In this document: positions 46,694-55,404 of the stretch, in pieces
How positions within the stretch are numbered: the first letter of the stretch is position 1
Layout of the letters: the number at the start of each line of letters is the position of its first letter
From: Gloeobacter violaceus PCC 7421
GTDB taxonomy: Bacteria; Cyanobacteriota; Cyanobacteriia; Gloeobacterales; Gloeobacteraceae
Direction of reading: 5' to 3'
Assembly: GCF_000011385.1 (NCBI RefSeq)
Contig: NC_005125.1
Coordinates: forward strand, 1,240,001-1,304,000
DNA length: 64,000 nt
Notes under the pieces: generated by a model
The model's input: only the letters and a program-made list of their open reading frames with translations
Database searches by the model: none
Told to the model about the DNA's origin: nothing
Program-made: the position numbers and the translations under genes

Positions 46694-48433
46694 ATGCAGA
46701 GCAGCAAGCCAAGCCGGTGGGCATGGGCGATCGGGTGGGCGGCGGCGGCGACTTTTGCTGTGGGGGTGCCCGCTCCCGCCGCCCCCGAAGCCTACACCCA
46801 ACTGGTGGACGCCTACTTCAAGGCCACCTTCGAGGTCAATCCCAGCTTTGGCACCTACGCGGGCTTCCACGAGTACGATACCCGGCTGGAAAATTTTTCA
46901 CAGCCCGCCCGTACCGCCTGGATCGCAAAGCTCAAGGCATTCATGAAATCTTTTGAGGCCATCGACCCGGCAAGCCTCAATCCGGCCGAGCGCAACGACC
47001 GCGAAATCGTGCTCGCTTCGATCCGCTCCAATTTGCTCGAACTGGATCGCATCCAGATGTGGAAGCGCAACCCGGATATGTACCCGAGTGCCGTCACCGG
47101 CAGCATCTTCAAACTGGTCAAACGCGACTTCGCCCCGCCCGCCGAGCGGCTGCGCTCGGTGATCGCCCGCGAGGAGCAGATTCCTGCCGCCCTCCAGACC
47201 GCCCGCACTCTGCTATCCAACCCGCCACGCATCTACACCGAAATCGCTCTGCAGCAACTGCCGGGGAACGTCGAATTTTTCAAGACCACCGTACCGGAGG
47301 CTTTTGCCGAGGTCAAAGACCCGGCCCTGCTCGCGCGCTTCAAACGCGCCAACGCCCGCACGATTGCCGCTCTGGGCCGCTACGAACGGTTTCTCAAAAC
47401 AGATCTGCTCCCCCGCTCAAAAGGCAACTTCGCCATCGGGGCTGAGAGTTATCGCCTGAAGCTGCTTTATGACGAGATGGTCGACATTCCCCTCGACCGG
47501 ATGCTGGAAATCGGCTATGCCCAACTGCGCAAGGACCAGCAGGAACTGGTCCAGACCGCCAGGCGCATCGATCCGGCCAAATCGGTGCGCGAGGTGCTCG
47601 CCCTCGTCGAAGACGATCACCCCACCGCCAAAGAGCTGATCCCCGCCGCCCAAAAACAACTCGACGCGCTGCGCCAGTTTCTGGTAGATAAGCGGATCAT
47701 CACCGTGCCCGGCGATGTGCAGGCCCAGGTGACCGAGACGCCGCCATTCTTGCGCGCCCTCACGTTCGCATCGATGGACACCCCCGGCCCCTACGAGAGC
47801 AAAGCGACCGAGGCTTACTACAACATCACCCTTCCCGATCCGAAATGGCCCGCCAAACGCCAGGAGGACTACCTGCGCGGCTACAACTATCCGCTGCTCA
47901 ACACCGTTTCGGTGCACGAGGTTTGGCCCGGCCACTATACCCAGTTTTTGTGGGTCAAAAACAACCCGGATCTCTCGAAGGTGCGCAAGCTCATCACAGC
48001 CAACTCCAACGCCGAGGGCTGGGCGCACTACACCGAGCAGATGATGCTCGACGAGGGTTATGGCGAGGGCGATCCAAAATTGCGCTTCGGCCAACTCATC
48101 GACGCGCTGTTGCGCGACTGCCGCTACATCGTGGGCATCCAGATGCACACCCAGGGCATGACCTACGAGCAGGCGGTCGACTTTTTCGTCAAAGAGGGTT
48201 TTCAGCAGCGGGTGAACGCCGAAATCGAAAGCAAGCGCGGCACCGCCGACCCGACCTTTCTTATCTATACCCTCGGCAAGCTGCAAATTCTCAAGCTGCG
48301 CGACGATTACCGCCAGAAAATGGGAGACCAATTTACGCTGCTCGAGTTCCACGACCGCTATATCAAAGCCGGCTCGCCGCCCATCAAGATCGTGCGGCGC
48401 GAACTGCTCGGCGACGACAGCCCGAGTCTTTGA
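46694..48433 (+). CDS. DUF885-family protein, exported, putative metallopeptidase
   Basis: 579 aa from ATG 46694 (AAGGAAC upstream). A signal peptide (WAIGWAAAATFAVGVPAPAA) leads into a long helical domain. The C-terminal part has SVHEVWPGHYTQF, i.e. HE-x3-GH, followed by SNAEGWAHYTEQMMLDEGYG, the metal-site pattern I associate with DUF885, a group of predicted zinc peptidases. The catalytic activity is not proven for most members. A paralogue lies at 57402. Confidence 0.82.
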   Translation: MQSSKPSRWAWAIGWAAAATFAVGVPAPAAPEAYTQLVDAYFKATFEVNPSFGTYAGFHEYDTRLENFSQPARTAWIAKLKAFMKSFEAIDPASLNPAERNDREIVLASIRSNLLELDRIQMWKRNPDMYPSAVTGSIFKLVKRDFAPPAERLRSVIAREEQIPAALQTARTLLSNPPRIYTEIALQQLPGNVEFFKTTVPEAFAEVKDPALLARFKRANARTIAALGRYERFLKTDLLPRSKGNFAIGAESYRLKLLYDEMVDIPLDRMLEIGYAQLRKDQQELVQTARRIDPAKSVREVLALVEDDHPTAKELIPAAQKQLDALRQFLVDKRIITVPGDVQAQVTETPPFLRALTFASMDTPGPYESKATEAYYNITLPDPKWPAKRQEDYLRGYNYPLLNTVSVHEVWPGHYTQFLWVKNNPDLSKVRKLITANSNAEGWAHYTEQMMLDEGYGEGDPKLRFGQLIDALLRDCRYIVGIQMHTQGMTYEQAVDFFVKEGFQQRVNAEIESKRGTADPTFLIYTLGKLQILKLRDDYRQKMGDQFTLLEFHDRYIKAGSPPIKIVRRELLGDDSPSL

Positions 48434-48450
48434 AATCCACTACGGATAAT

Positions 48451-48549
48451 ATGAGGTTGTTGGAGCGGGCGCATCTGCGGGCTCGCGAGCGACTAGACGC
48501 TCTGTCTCGCAGCGTTCGAGAGATCAAAACCGACTGGGGACTGCCATGA
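48451..48549 (+). CDS. Very small protein, unknown
   Basis: 32 aa (MRLLERAHLRARERLDALSR then [12 protein letters not shown]). A single basic amphipathic helix could be formed. The stop overlaps the start of the next small ORF in an ATGA junction, which supports translation. It lies 17 bases after the DUF885 stop and has no recognised family. Confidence 0.45.
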   Translation: MRLLERAHLRARERLDALSRSVREIKTDWGLP

Positions 48550-48758
48550 GCCACGAACCGATCAAACTGCTTGTCGATGACAAGACCCACGAGCGGCATC
48601 TGGAGAATCTGCGGCAAGCTACCGAAAGTCTGCGTGCACTCAATGCCGAACTGGCACTGATAGAAGCTGAACTCGACCGCCGCTACGAAGACAGCCCCAT
48701 TGGCCAATTCCATGCCCGCCGCCGCCGCGGCAATGGCGCCCCACCAGTTCAAGAGTAA
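48546..48758 (+). CDS. Small helical protein upstream of hisIE, unknown
   Basis: 70 aa, mainly one long charged helix with heptad-like Leu ([20 protein letters not shown]) and a basic tail. The start overlaps the preceding tiny ORF by ATGA. Its stop codon is part of the AAGGGAG that serves hisIE, suggesting that ribosomes finishing here reinitiate on hisIE. No family is recognised. Confidence 0.55.
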   Translation: MSHEPIKLLVDDKTHERHLENLRQATESLRALNAELALIEAELDRRYEDSPIGQFHARRRRGNGAPPVQE

Positions 48759-48771
48759 GGGAGCACCCACT

Positions 48772-49389
48772 TTGGTCCACGTACGGGAAGCTGCCCGCTT
48801 CGACCGCGACGGGCTCATCCCCGCCGTTGTGCAGGATGTGCTGGATGGCACGGTGCTGATGGTGGCCTGGATGAACCGCGAGGCGCTTGAACGCACGCTC
48901 GAAACCGGCGAGAGCTGGTTCTGGAGTCGCTCGCGCCAGGAACTCTGGCACAAAGGCGCCACCTCCGGCCACCGGCAAAAAATCAAAGCCCTGCGCTACG
49001 ACTGCGACAGCGACGTGCTGCTGCTCACCGTCGAGCAGCAGGGCGACATCGCCTGCCATCTGGGCGAGCGCAGTTGCTTTCACCGCGACGAGGCGGGCGA
49101 CTACGACCTACCCCCGGCCGACACCCTCTCTCAGGTCTTCCGCGTCGTAGAGGAGCGCAAAGCCCATCCCCATCCCGATTCTTATACCAGCCGCCTGCTC
49201 GAAGCCGGATCCAACAAGATCCTTAAGAAAATCGGCGAGGAGGCGACCGAGGTGGTGATGGCCGCCAAAGACGGCGAGCGAGTAGCCGAAGAAGTGGCCG
49301 ACCTCTGGTACCACACGCTGGTGCTGTTGGCCCACGCCGATGTCGATATCCTCGATGTTTATCGGGCGCTCCAGCAGCGGCGGCGCTGA
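48772..49389 (+). CDS. hisIE: Bifunctional phosphoribosyl-AMP cyclohydrolase / phosphoribosyl-ATP pyrophosphatase
   Basis: 205 aa. HisI half: [42 protein letters not shown] and a zinc-binding DCDSDVLLL; HisE half from about residue 115: [25 protein letters not shown] and [12 protein letters not shown]. It catalyses steps 2 and 3 of histidine synthesis. I prefer TTG 48772, with AAGGGAG nine bases upstream and immediately after the small ORF; ATG 48712 or 48733 would overlap that ORF and have no ribosome site. Confidence 0.9.
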   Translation: MVHVREAARFDRDGLIPAVVQDVLDGTVLMVAWMNREALERTLETGESWFWSRSRQELWHKGATSGHRQKIKALRYDCDSDVLLLTVEQQGDIACHLGERSCFHRDEAGDYDLPPADTLSQVFRVVEERKAHPHPDSYTSRLLEAGSNKILKKIGEEATEVVMAAKDGERVAEEVADLWYHTLVLLAHADVDILDVYRALQQRRR

Positions 49390-49482
49390 GCAGAGGCCCC
49401 GCTGCAACCCGCTACCGTTGCTCCTGTCTTACCCGCGCTCCACAGCACCGCTAGAGCAAACGCTATCAGGGCGGGTGCGGTG

Positions 49483-49947
49483 TCAATGGTTGCGGGGCTT
49501 CCACACGCGCCGGTCGAAACAGAATTTTTGGGGCGGGTCGGTATGCAGTTGCAATTCGGAATGGGCAGGGTTGAGGAGGTAGTTGTACTCGACAGGAACA
49601 ATGGCCGAGGGCACCTTCAAAACCGGTGCCCTCAGAGACTCCAGCCATTCTCGGCCGAGCGCCTGCAGGTGTGGGTAGGCACGCACTGCTTGCCAATCCT
49701 CCGGCAGCATGGCCGGTTCGATCGTCTGGACGGCCGTTCCCTCGGCCAGAAATGCCCGGATGGCCACGAGCGGAATTTTGTCGCTTTCTATGCGCACAAA
49801 CACCTCCAGACTGGCTAGGGCCAGGCTTTCGGAGGTGTAGACGCACCGAAAACCCTGCGGCGTCCATCGTCCCGGCGCGTACAGGCCGCCCAGACCCTGG
49901 AAGGCTGTTTCCAGGTGTTTGCGCTTGCAAAGCCGCCACAGCTGCAC
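49483..49947 (-). CDS. RES-domain toxin
   Basis: 154 aa from GTG 49947, overlapping the antitoxin stop (TAGTG). The RES motif residues are seen: GGLYAPGRW (Arg), VYTSESLALASLEVFV (Glu and Ser) and PSAIVPVEYNYLLNP. RES toxins degrade NAD+ in characterised Xre-RES pairs such as MbcT and Res. The open frame to 50070 overlaps the antitoxin gene and is not used. Confidence 0.88.
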   Translation of the reverse strand: MQLWRLCKRKHLETAFQGLGGLYAPGRWTPQGFRCVYTSESLALASLEVFVRIESDKIPLVAIRAFLAEGTAVQTIEPAMLPEDWQAVRAYPHLQALGREWLESLRAPVLKVPSAIVPVEYNYLLNPAHSELQLHTDPPQKFCFDRRVWKPRNH

Positions 49948-50369
49948 TAACCGAAGATTCCGTACTCGGCGCGGTACAGCATCTGCTCCACCCGCTTGCT
50001 CCCTTCGTCCGTACCCAGTAGATCGAGGGGAGCCAGACCTTCCAGGTCCACTTTCGAGCTTGCAAGCCACCGCTCGGCCTCCCCTTCGTCCTCGAACAAA
50101 TCGACAGCCTGGGTCAGAATACGCCGGAAACGCTTCAACCGATCACCAACCGATGGCTTGAGCATCGGATTTTCCCGCTCATAGCGGTACTGAGTCCGCT
50201 CGGAGATACCGAAGATCTCTTTGACCTGTTTTCTACTGAGCGAGAATTGGATGGACAAGACTTTGATGGCCCGGTAGTTGTCAACCGCCACCGCTTGCTG
50301 CAAAGATCCTGCGCCCGGCTCTGCGGCATTGCCCGATACCGGACGCGAACGTCCTACGGCGTTGCTCAT
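49947..50369 (-). CDS. Xre/MbcA/ParS-type antitoxin
   Basis: 140 aa. A central HTH (IQFSLSRKQVKEIFGISERTQYRY) is followed by the DUF2384 C-terminal toxin-binding domain (DLFEDEGEAERWLASSKVDLEGLAPLDLL, then EGSKRVEQMLYRAEYGIFG). The last residues block the NAD site of RES toxins in known pairs. One-base overlap with the toxin gene. A TATGAT-like -10 lies about 40 bases before the start (minus strand). Confidence 0.9.
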   Translation of the reverse strand: MSNAVGRSRPVSGNAAEPGAGSLQQAVAVDNYRAIKVLSIQFSLSRKQVKEIFGISERTQYRYERENPMLKPSVGDRLKRFRRILTQAVDLFEDEGEAERWLASSKVDLEGLAPLDLLGTDEGSKRVEQMLYRAEYGIFG

Positions 50370-50486
50370 GGGCGTGTCCTACTTGTGACAACTGGCACCA
50401 TCATACTGCCAACCAGCACACACGACCGGCAGGTCAGTTCGCAGCGAGGAGCCGCGGTCCTCCTGCAGCCAGATCAAGATGTGTTG

Positions 50487-50603
50487 TCACACAGTTGTGC
50501 GACCGACCAGGCGGGCTACCGACTCCACCAGCTGTTCCATGTCCATGGGCTTGCTCAGGTGTGCCTGAAAACCGGCCGAGCGCGAGCGCGCCGCCAAAAC
50601 CGA
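50487..50603 (-). pseudogene. C-terminal relic of a response-regulator receiver domain
   Basis: The frame ends AARSRSAGFQAHLSKPMDME, then QLVESVARLVGRTTV and TGA. AGFQAHLSKP followed by a short helix is the conserved end of receiver domains of hybrid kinases (the Lys-Pro after beta-5). Nothing of the phosphoacceptor part remains upstream, so only about 38 codons survive. Confidence 0.7.
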
Positions 50604-50677
50604 GGGGGTCGAACCGCTCAGCAGTTGAAGGCCGGGGACGCCTGCAGGCGCATAGGTCTGCCCCACCGCCCGCCGGG

Positions 50678-51742
50678 CTAAGTCTGCACCAGAAATGCTT
50701 CCGGATCGCTGCCCCCGTTGGCCCACCGGGCGGCGGTGCGGGCGGTGGTGAATTCCGGCGGCACCCTGAGGACTTGGACGGTCCCGGTGCCGGGACAGCT
50801 CGTCTGCAGCAGGTAGACTGGCTCGACGTCGATGTGCTCGACTTTGAGCAGGCTGTACTCTTGCCAGCGGTCGAGCGGCCGGGCCTGCAACTGCCGGCAG
50901 ATGCGTTCGTAACCGATACCCTCGATCAAGACCCGGCGCAATTCGGCGTCGTTTTCTTCGAGAATCCAGTGGGGCCGCCACTCGGCGGGGGGCACACGGC
51001 CGTAGCTTTCGGGCAGCGTCACCCCGTGCCAGGAATAGATTGCAAAACCGTCGGCGAAGCGCAGGGCCGGTGTACCCTCGGCGTGCAGGCGCTCGCGGTC
51101 GTCGAGGTGCAACGATACCGGTCGCTCGCTGACCAGACAAACCCGACGGTACGGAAAGAGCCAGCCACAGCTTTGGACCACCGCACAAAACCTTTGCCAT
51201 TGGCCCCGGTCGTGGGGACAACCGAGCACGGTGTGGCAGTAATCAAAGTAGCAGCACAGGGCCGTCCAACCTTCCGGTGAGATGCTGTTGGCCGAGAGTC
51301 CCCACACCCGAGCGTCCAGGGTGGCCACCAACTGGTTTTCGAGGCTGCGCCACACCTGGCCCGCCAGGCGCTTTTTGAGGTTGTCTTCGAGCTGTTTGCG
51401 CAACCGCTCGATATAGCGGCTGCGCATCCGGCGGGCCAGCTCGTCGCCCAGCGACCAGCTGAGGCGGTGCCAGAGGGTGCCCGCCTGGGGAACTTCGCTG
51501 CCGCTTTGAAAAATCTCGCTCTGGGTGGCCGCGTAGGGGCTCGAGCAAAAGACAACTTCCGGTGCGCCCAGCCCCGCAAGCACGTAGACGGCCCGGACGG
51601 CTTCGCAGGCTGCCTGCCGGTCCAGCGGCTCACAACGGAGCGCCATGCGCCGCCACTTTTCGCAGTACACCGAGATCAAGGCTTCCTGGTCGGGAGTGAG
51701 ACTCTCCAGCCGGATCGGCCGCTCGCCGGTTCCGTTGCCCAT
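50678..51742 (-). CDS. DUF6745-like protein, unknown function
   Basis: 354 aa from ATG 51742. It begins with helical segments (SLTPDQEALISVYCEKWRRM; AACEAVRAVYVLAGL) and contains W-rich motifs (WTALCCYFDYCHTVLGC, FAIYSWHGVTLPESYGRVP) and a late EPVYLLQTSCPGTGTVQVLRVPP. This resembles a family annotated DUF6745 that accompanies repeat proteins in bacteria; the name is from memory and uncertain. No catalytic site is obvious. It is the last of three leftward genes with two pentapeptide-repeat proteins upstream. Confidence 0.6.
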   Translation of the reverse strand: MGNGTGERPIRLESLTPDQEALISVYCEKWRRMALRCEPLDRQAACEAVRAVYVLAGLGAPEVVFCSSPYAATQSEIFQSGSEVPQAGTLWHRLSWSLGDELARRMRSRYIERLRKQLEDNLKKRLAGQVWRSLENQLVATLDARVWGLSANSISPEGWTALCCYFDYCHTVLGCPHDRGQWQRFCAVVQSCGWLFPYRRVCLVSERPVSLHLDDRERLHAEGTPALRFADGFAIYSWHGVTLPESYGRVPPAEWRPHWILEENDAELRRVLIEGIGYERICRQLQARPLDRWQEYSLLKVEHIDVEPVYLLQTSCPGTGTVQVLRVPPEFTTARTAARWANGGSDPEAFLVQT

Positions 51743-51826
51743 GCGGATACCTGAATTGTGGGCACATCGTATCACGCAGGCGGGCGGGGGCCAGTCGGCC
51801 GCGAGACGCTATGTCTGTCTTTATCG

Positions 51827-53524
51827 CTACCACCAGCTCGGTTTTTTCTGGCTGTAGCGCACCCCATCGGGCAAAACCGTCTGGCGAATCTGGGTGTTGA
51901 GGCGGCGGCAACCGTCGTAGGCGGCCCCCTGCAAATTGGCATGGCCGAGGTTGGCGCCGTCGAGAATTGCAAAGCGCAAATCGGCCCGGTTGAGGGCGGC
52001 GCTGAAGCAGTTGGCGCGGGCGAGGTCGGCTTGCTGGAAATTGGCCAGACCGGCATTGGCGTACTCCAGCTCGGCCCCGGTCAAATTCGCGCCGCTAAGA
52101 TCCGCGCCCACCAACCGGCTCCAGCGCAGATCCGCTCCGCTCAAATCCGCCCCGGCCAGATTCGCCCGCTCCAGATTGGCCTGGCGCAGGTGCGCGCCGC
52201 GCAACCGGGCACCGCCCAGGTCGATATCCCGAAGCCGGGCGCCGCGCAGATCCGCTCCGCTCAAATCCCGGTCACGCCCCCCCGCGTTTTGCAGTTGCCA
52301 GACGAGGCGGCTACGGGCTTCGAGCCCCCGCGCCTCCCCAAGCTTCGTCCCCTGCAGGCGGGCGCTCACCAGATAGGCTCCACCCAGATCCGCCCCGGAC
52401 AGATCCGCCCCGGACAGATCCGCTTCGCGCAGATCCGCTCCGTGCAGATTGACGCCGCGCAGATCCGCCCCGCGCAGATCCGCCCCCCAGAGCCGGGTGT
52501 CGGCGAAATCCATGCCTGCGAGGTTGGCCCCGGCCATCTCCCCCGCGAGGATCCGCCAGATCCGCCGCAGCCGCTCATCGAGGCGGGTAGTGGCATCGAG
52601 GCGGATCTTGCCCAGGAAAACCCGGTCGAGGCAGGCGCCGCGCAGATCCGCACCGGTGAAATCCGCACTGCCCAGATTGGCGTCGGCCAGATTCGCCTCG
52701 CGCAGATCCGCCCCGCGCAGATCGGCACCTGCGAGCAATGCACCTGCGAGGCAGGCGGCGCGCAGGTCTGCGTCTGCGAGCAACGCACCCGCCAGGTTGG
52801 CTTTGCGCAGCGAGGCGGCGGCCAGCGAAGCCCCCTGCAGCACCGCGCGGCGCAGGTTGATCCGATCGAGACCGGCCCCGTCCAAATCCACCCCAGCCAG
52901 ATCCGCAGCGCCCAGGTCCGCCCCGGATAGATCCCGGCCCCGCCCGCCCCGGTTCTGCAACTCCCAAATGCACCGCATCCCGTCATCGAGGCGGGTGTGC
53001 GCCGAGAGCCGCGCCCCCCGCACGTTGACACCGCCGGGGACCACCCCGCGCAAGTCCGCTTCGCGCAGGTCCGCCCCCGCGAGGTTCACTTCCACCAGAT
53101 CCGCCCCCGCCAGATCCGCTCCGCGCAGGTTTGCCCCGGCCAGGACCATTGCACCCAGCGCCGCCCCGCGCAGGCGGGCGCAGGCAAAGTGGCGCTTGCC
53201 CTGCTCATAGAGCGTCCGCACCCCGGCCGCCCCACCCAGGTCCCGCATCGGCGGCCCGGCCGTCGCCAGTTCCCCCCGGCCGCTCTCCAGCAACAATTCC
53301 CAGGCGCAGTGGCGCACGGGCCACTCGCGGTCCTGCCGCAGGGCGCGCGCTATCAATTCCAGGCCCGCCTCGCCGTGGCGCATCGCCTCGCGCAGAGCCC
53401 CGATGCGCTCCTTGGGGTGCGGAGACTGACCCAGGCGCATCCGCACACCCGCGAGGCCGCCCAGAGCGGGGGCGGTGACCGGGGCGGCCGGGACGCTGAG
53501 CACCGGATCGGTGTTTGAGGACAA
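51827..53524 (-). CDS. Long pentapeptide-repeat protein with HEAT-like N-terminal domain
   Basis: 565 aa. Residues ~10-90 form a helical, HEAT-like part (ERIGALREAMRHGEAGLELI; CAWELLLESGRGELA). Then several blocks of A(D/N)LxG pentapeptides (LAGANLRGADLAGADL) build a right-handed beta helix, broken by repeated linkers TRLDDGMRCIWELQNRGG, TRLDERLRRIWRILAG and SRLVWQLQNAGG. The start is TTG 53524, 8 bases after the stop of the paralogous gene, with no ribosome site, so translation is probably coupled. Function unknown. Confidence 0.75.
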   Translation of the reverse strand: MSSNTDPVLSVPAAPVTAPALGGLAGVRMRLGQSPHPKERIGALREAMRHGEAGLELIARALRQDREWPVRHCAWELLLESGRGELATAGPPMRDLGGAAGVRTLYEQGKRHFACARLRGAALGAMVLAGANLRGADLAGADLVEVNLAGADLREADLRGVVPGGVNVRGARLSAHTRLDDGMRCIWELQNRGGRGRDLSGADLGAADLAGVDLDGAGLDRINLRRAVLQGASLAAASLRKANLAGALLADADLRAACLAGALLAGADLRGADLREANLADANLGSADFTGADLRGACLDRVFLGKIRLDATTRLDERLRRIWRILAGEMAGANLAGMDFADTRLWGADLRGADLRGVNLHGADLREADLSGADLSGADLGGAYLVSARLQGTKLGEARGLEARSRLVWQLQNAGGRDRDLSGADLRGARLRDIDLGGARLRGAHLRQANLERANLAGADLSGADLRWSRLVGADLSGANLTGAELEYANAGLANFQQADLARANCFSAALNRADLRFAILDGANLGHANLQGAAYDGCRRLNTQIRQTVLPDGVRYSQKKPSWW

Positions 53525-53532
53525 GGGATGGG

Positions 53533-54387
53533 CTAGAGATCAATGGGCTTTACTCGGGACAAAGCCGCCCAAGCGACACCACCCAGATCCGCTCCTTCCC
53601 AGCACGTTCCCTCGGTGGCCGCGCATTCGAGGTCCGCCCCTTCCAGACGGGCGCGCCGCAGATCCGCCCCTTCCAGGCGGGCGCCCCTCAAGAAAGCACC
53701 GGCAAGGTCCGCCTCACCGAGATTGGTGCGGCGCAGGTCGGCGCCCTCCAGATGCGCGGCGCGCAGGTTCGCCCGGGACAGGTCCGCGCCGCTCAGGTTG
53801 GCTCCGGCAAGCGCAACCTTCATGAGATCCGCCGCTTCCAACCGGCTGCCGGACAGGTTGGCTCCGTGCAGGAAGGCCCCTCGAAGATCCGCTCCCACCA
53901 GCCGTGCCCCACGCAAATCCGCCCGTTTGAGGTTGACCGAGCGGCTCAGATCCGCACCGCTCAAATCGGCAAACGGCAGCACCGCAAAGCTCAGATTCAT
54001 CCGGCAAAGATTCTCTGCGCGCAGGTCGGCACAGGCGAGGTTTTCGCCCCGTTCGTAGCAGCGGATGAGACCCCTGCGTCCGCCGATGTCGCGGCGGGGA
54101 AGCGATTGCGACGGATTTCGAAGCCACGGTGCACTCTCCATGCGAGAAGCCAGCAGTTCCCAGGCTTCTTGGCGAACGTGCGGATCCGCGTCCTGTCCAA
54201 GAACGACCAGCAGCAATTTGAGGCCCTTCTCGCCCCAGTCCGGCGCCTTGCGAAGCGCCGCCCGGCGCTCCTCGGGGCTTGTCGACTGCAGCAGCCGTAG
54301 CCGCAGGCCCGCGAAGCCCCCCAGGGCCGGAGCGTCGGGTGGTGCGGCCTTGCCGCCGAGCACAGGATCGCGATTGGGAACATCCAT
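53533..54387 (-). CDS. Pentapeptide-repeat protein, paralogue of the next gene
   Basis: 284 aa from ATG 54387 (GGAGG nine bases upstream; ATG 54396 lies directly on that site and is less likely). N-terminal ~100 residues repeat the layout of the neighbouring protein (DPVLGGK...APALGGFAGLRLRL, ALRKAPDWGEKGLKLLL, VRQEAWELLASRMES). From about 110 onward it is a continuous pentapeptide beta helix (LKRADLRGARLVGADLRGAF). The two genes clearly arose by duplication. Role unknown. Confidence 0.8.
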   Translation of the reverse strand: MDVPNRDPVLGGKAAPPDAPALGGFAGLRLRLLQSTSPEERRAALRKAPDWGEKGLKLLLVVLGQDADPHVRQEAWELLASRMESAPWLRNPSQSLPRRDIGGRRGLIRCYERGENLACADLRAENLCRMNLSFAVLPFADLSGADLSRSVNLKRADLRGARLVGADLRGAFLHGANLSGSRLEAADLMKVALAGANLSGADLSRANLRAAHLEGADLRRTNLGEADLAGAFLRGARLEGADLRRARLEGADLECAATEGTCWEGADLGGVAWAALSRVKPIDL

Positions 54388-54421
54388 AGAAGTCATCCTC
54401 CTCCCCGGCCGCGGCGGTGCG

Positions 54422-55315
54422 CTACTGGCTCAGCGCCGAAGACCGCCGGGCGCCCCAGGCGAGCAGGTGGGCGTTGACTTCTTCGGGTGCTTCGTCCTGC
54501 GGACAGTGGCCCGCCCGCTCGATGGGCACAAATTTCTCGACGCACGGGTAGTCCGCGAGAGCGCGGCCCAGGGCACAGGGCTCCCAGGGGTCGTCTTTAC
54601 CCCAGAGGATGAGCACCGGCGAGCGCACCTCGGGCAGCAAGTCCTCGGCGAGCGGCCCGCTCGCGTAGTTGATAAAAGCCAGAAACACCGCCGTTGCCCC
54701 TGGATCGGCAGCCGGGCGGGTGAGCATTTCCACCAGTTCGTCGGTAACCGCCTCGCGGCGCACGTAGGCTTGCTGGAGGATCTTGCGCACGCTCTCGGGG
54801 CGGCGCAGCCGGTTAAAAAAGAAGCGCCCCACCGCCGGTACCGAGAGCAACCGCTGCAATAGCGGCGTCCCGGCGCGGCGCAGCCAGGGGAGCGTCCGGC
54901 GCTTGCGCTCGTGCAGGAGTCGCAGCGAACAGTTGATCAGTACAACGCTGTCGGTCCGCTCGGGAGCACCCACCGCCGCCTGCAGCGCCACGATGGCGCC
55001 GATCGAGTTGCCGACCAGGATGGCCGGCCGGCCCACCACTTCGCGCACAAAATCGCCGACCTGCCGACCCCAGGTCTCGAAGGTGTAGGCCAGTTCGGCA
55101 GGGCTCGGTTTGGCACTCGCCCCAAAGCCCACCAGATCCAGCGCAAAAACAGGATGCTCCTGCGCCAGGACCGGCAGGTTGCGGCGCCAGTGGCCCAGCG
55201 AGGCGCCGAAGCCGTGGATGAGCACCATCGGCGGCCGGTCGCTGTGGGCCTCCCCGGCGCTGCGGTAGGCCACCGGGTAACCGTGCCAGGACCACTGTGT
55301 TACGGAAGATTGCAT
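54422..55315 (-). CDS. Alpha/beta hydrolase
   Basis: 297 aa. The HGFGASLGHW oxyanion region, nucleophile Ser104 in LVGNSIGAIVAL, acid Asp in LILWGKDDPWEP and His in ERAGHCPQDEAPEEV complete the triad. The sequence resembles a cyanobacterial/plastid group of hydrolases that includes pheophytinase-like and dehalogenase-like members; the substrate cannot be read. It starts 89 bases from hemA on the other strand. Confidence 0.85.
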   Translation of the reverse strand: MQSSVTQWSWHGYPVAYRSAGEAHSDRPPMVLIHGFGASLGHWRRNLPVLAQEHPVFALDLVGFGASAKPSPAELAYTFETWGRQVGDFVREVVGRPAILVGNSIGAIVALQAAVGAPERTDSVVLINCSLRLLHERKRRTLPWLRRAGTPLLQRLLSVPAVGRFFFNRLRRPESVRKILQQAYVRREAVTDELVEMLTRPAADPGATAVFLAFINYASGPLAEDLLPEVRSPVLILWGKDDPWEPCALGRALADYPCVEKFVPIERAGHCPQDEAPEEVNAHLLAWGARRSSALSQ

Positions 55316-55404
55316 AACCTACCATCTAACACTCTGCGCGGTTGTGCGCAAAGTGCAATGTGCTACAGTATGAGGCGCTACGAACGCGCAGTGGGAGAGC
55401 GTGG

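Noticed and set aside
51758-52930. Plus-strand ORF rich in 'QIRPAQIR' repeats
   Set aside because: It is the antisense reading of the pentapeptide repeats; the periodicity comes from the real minus-strand gene.
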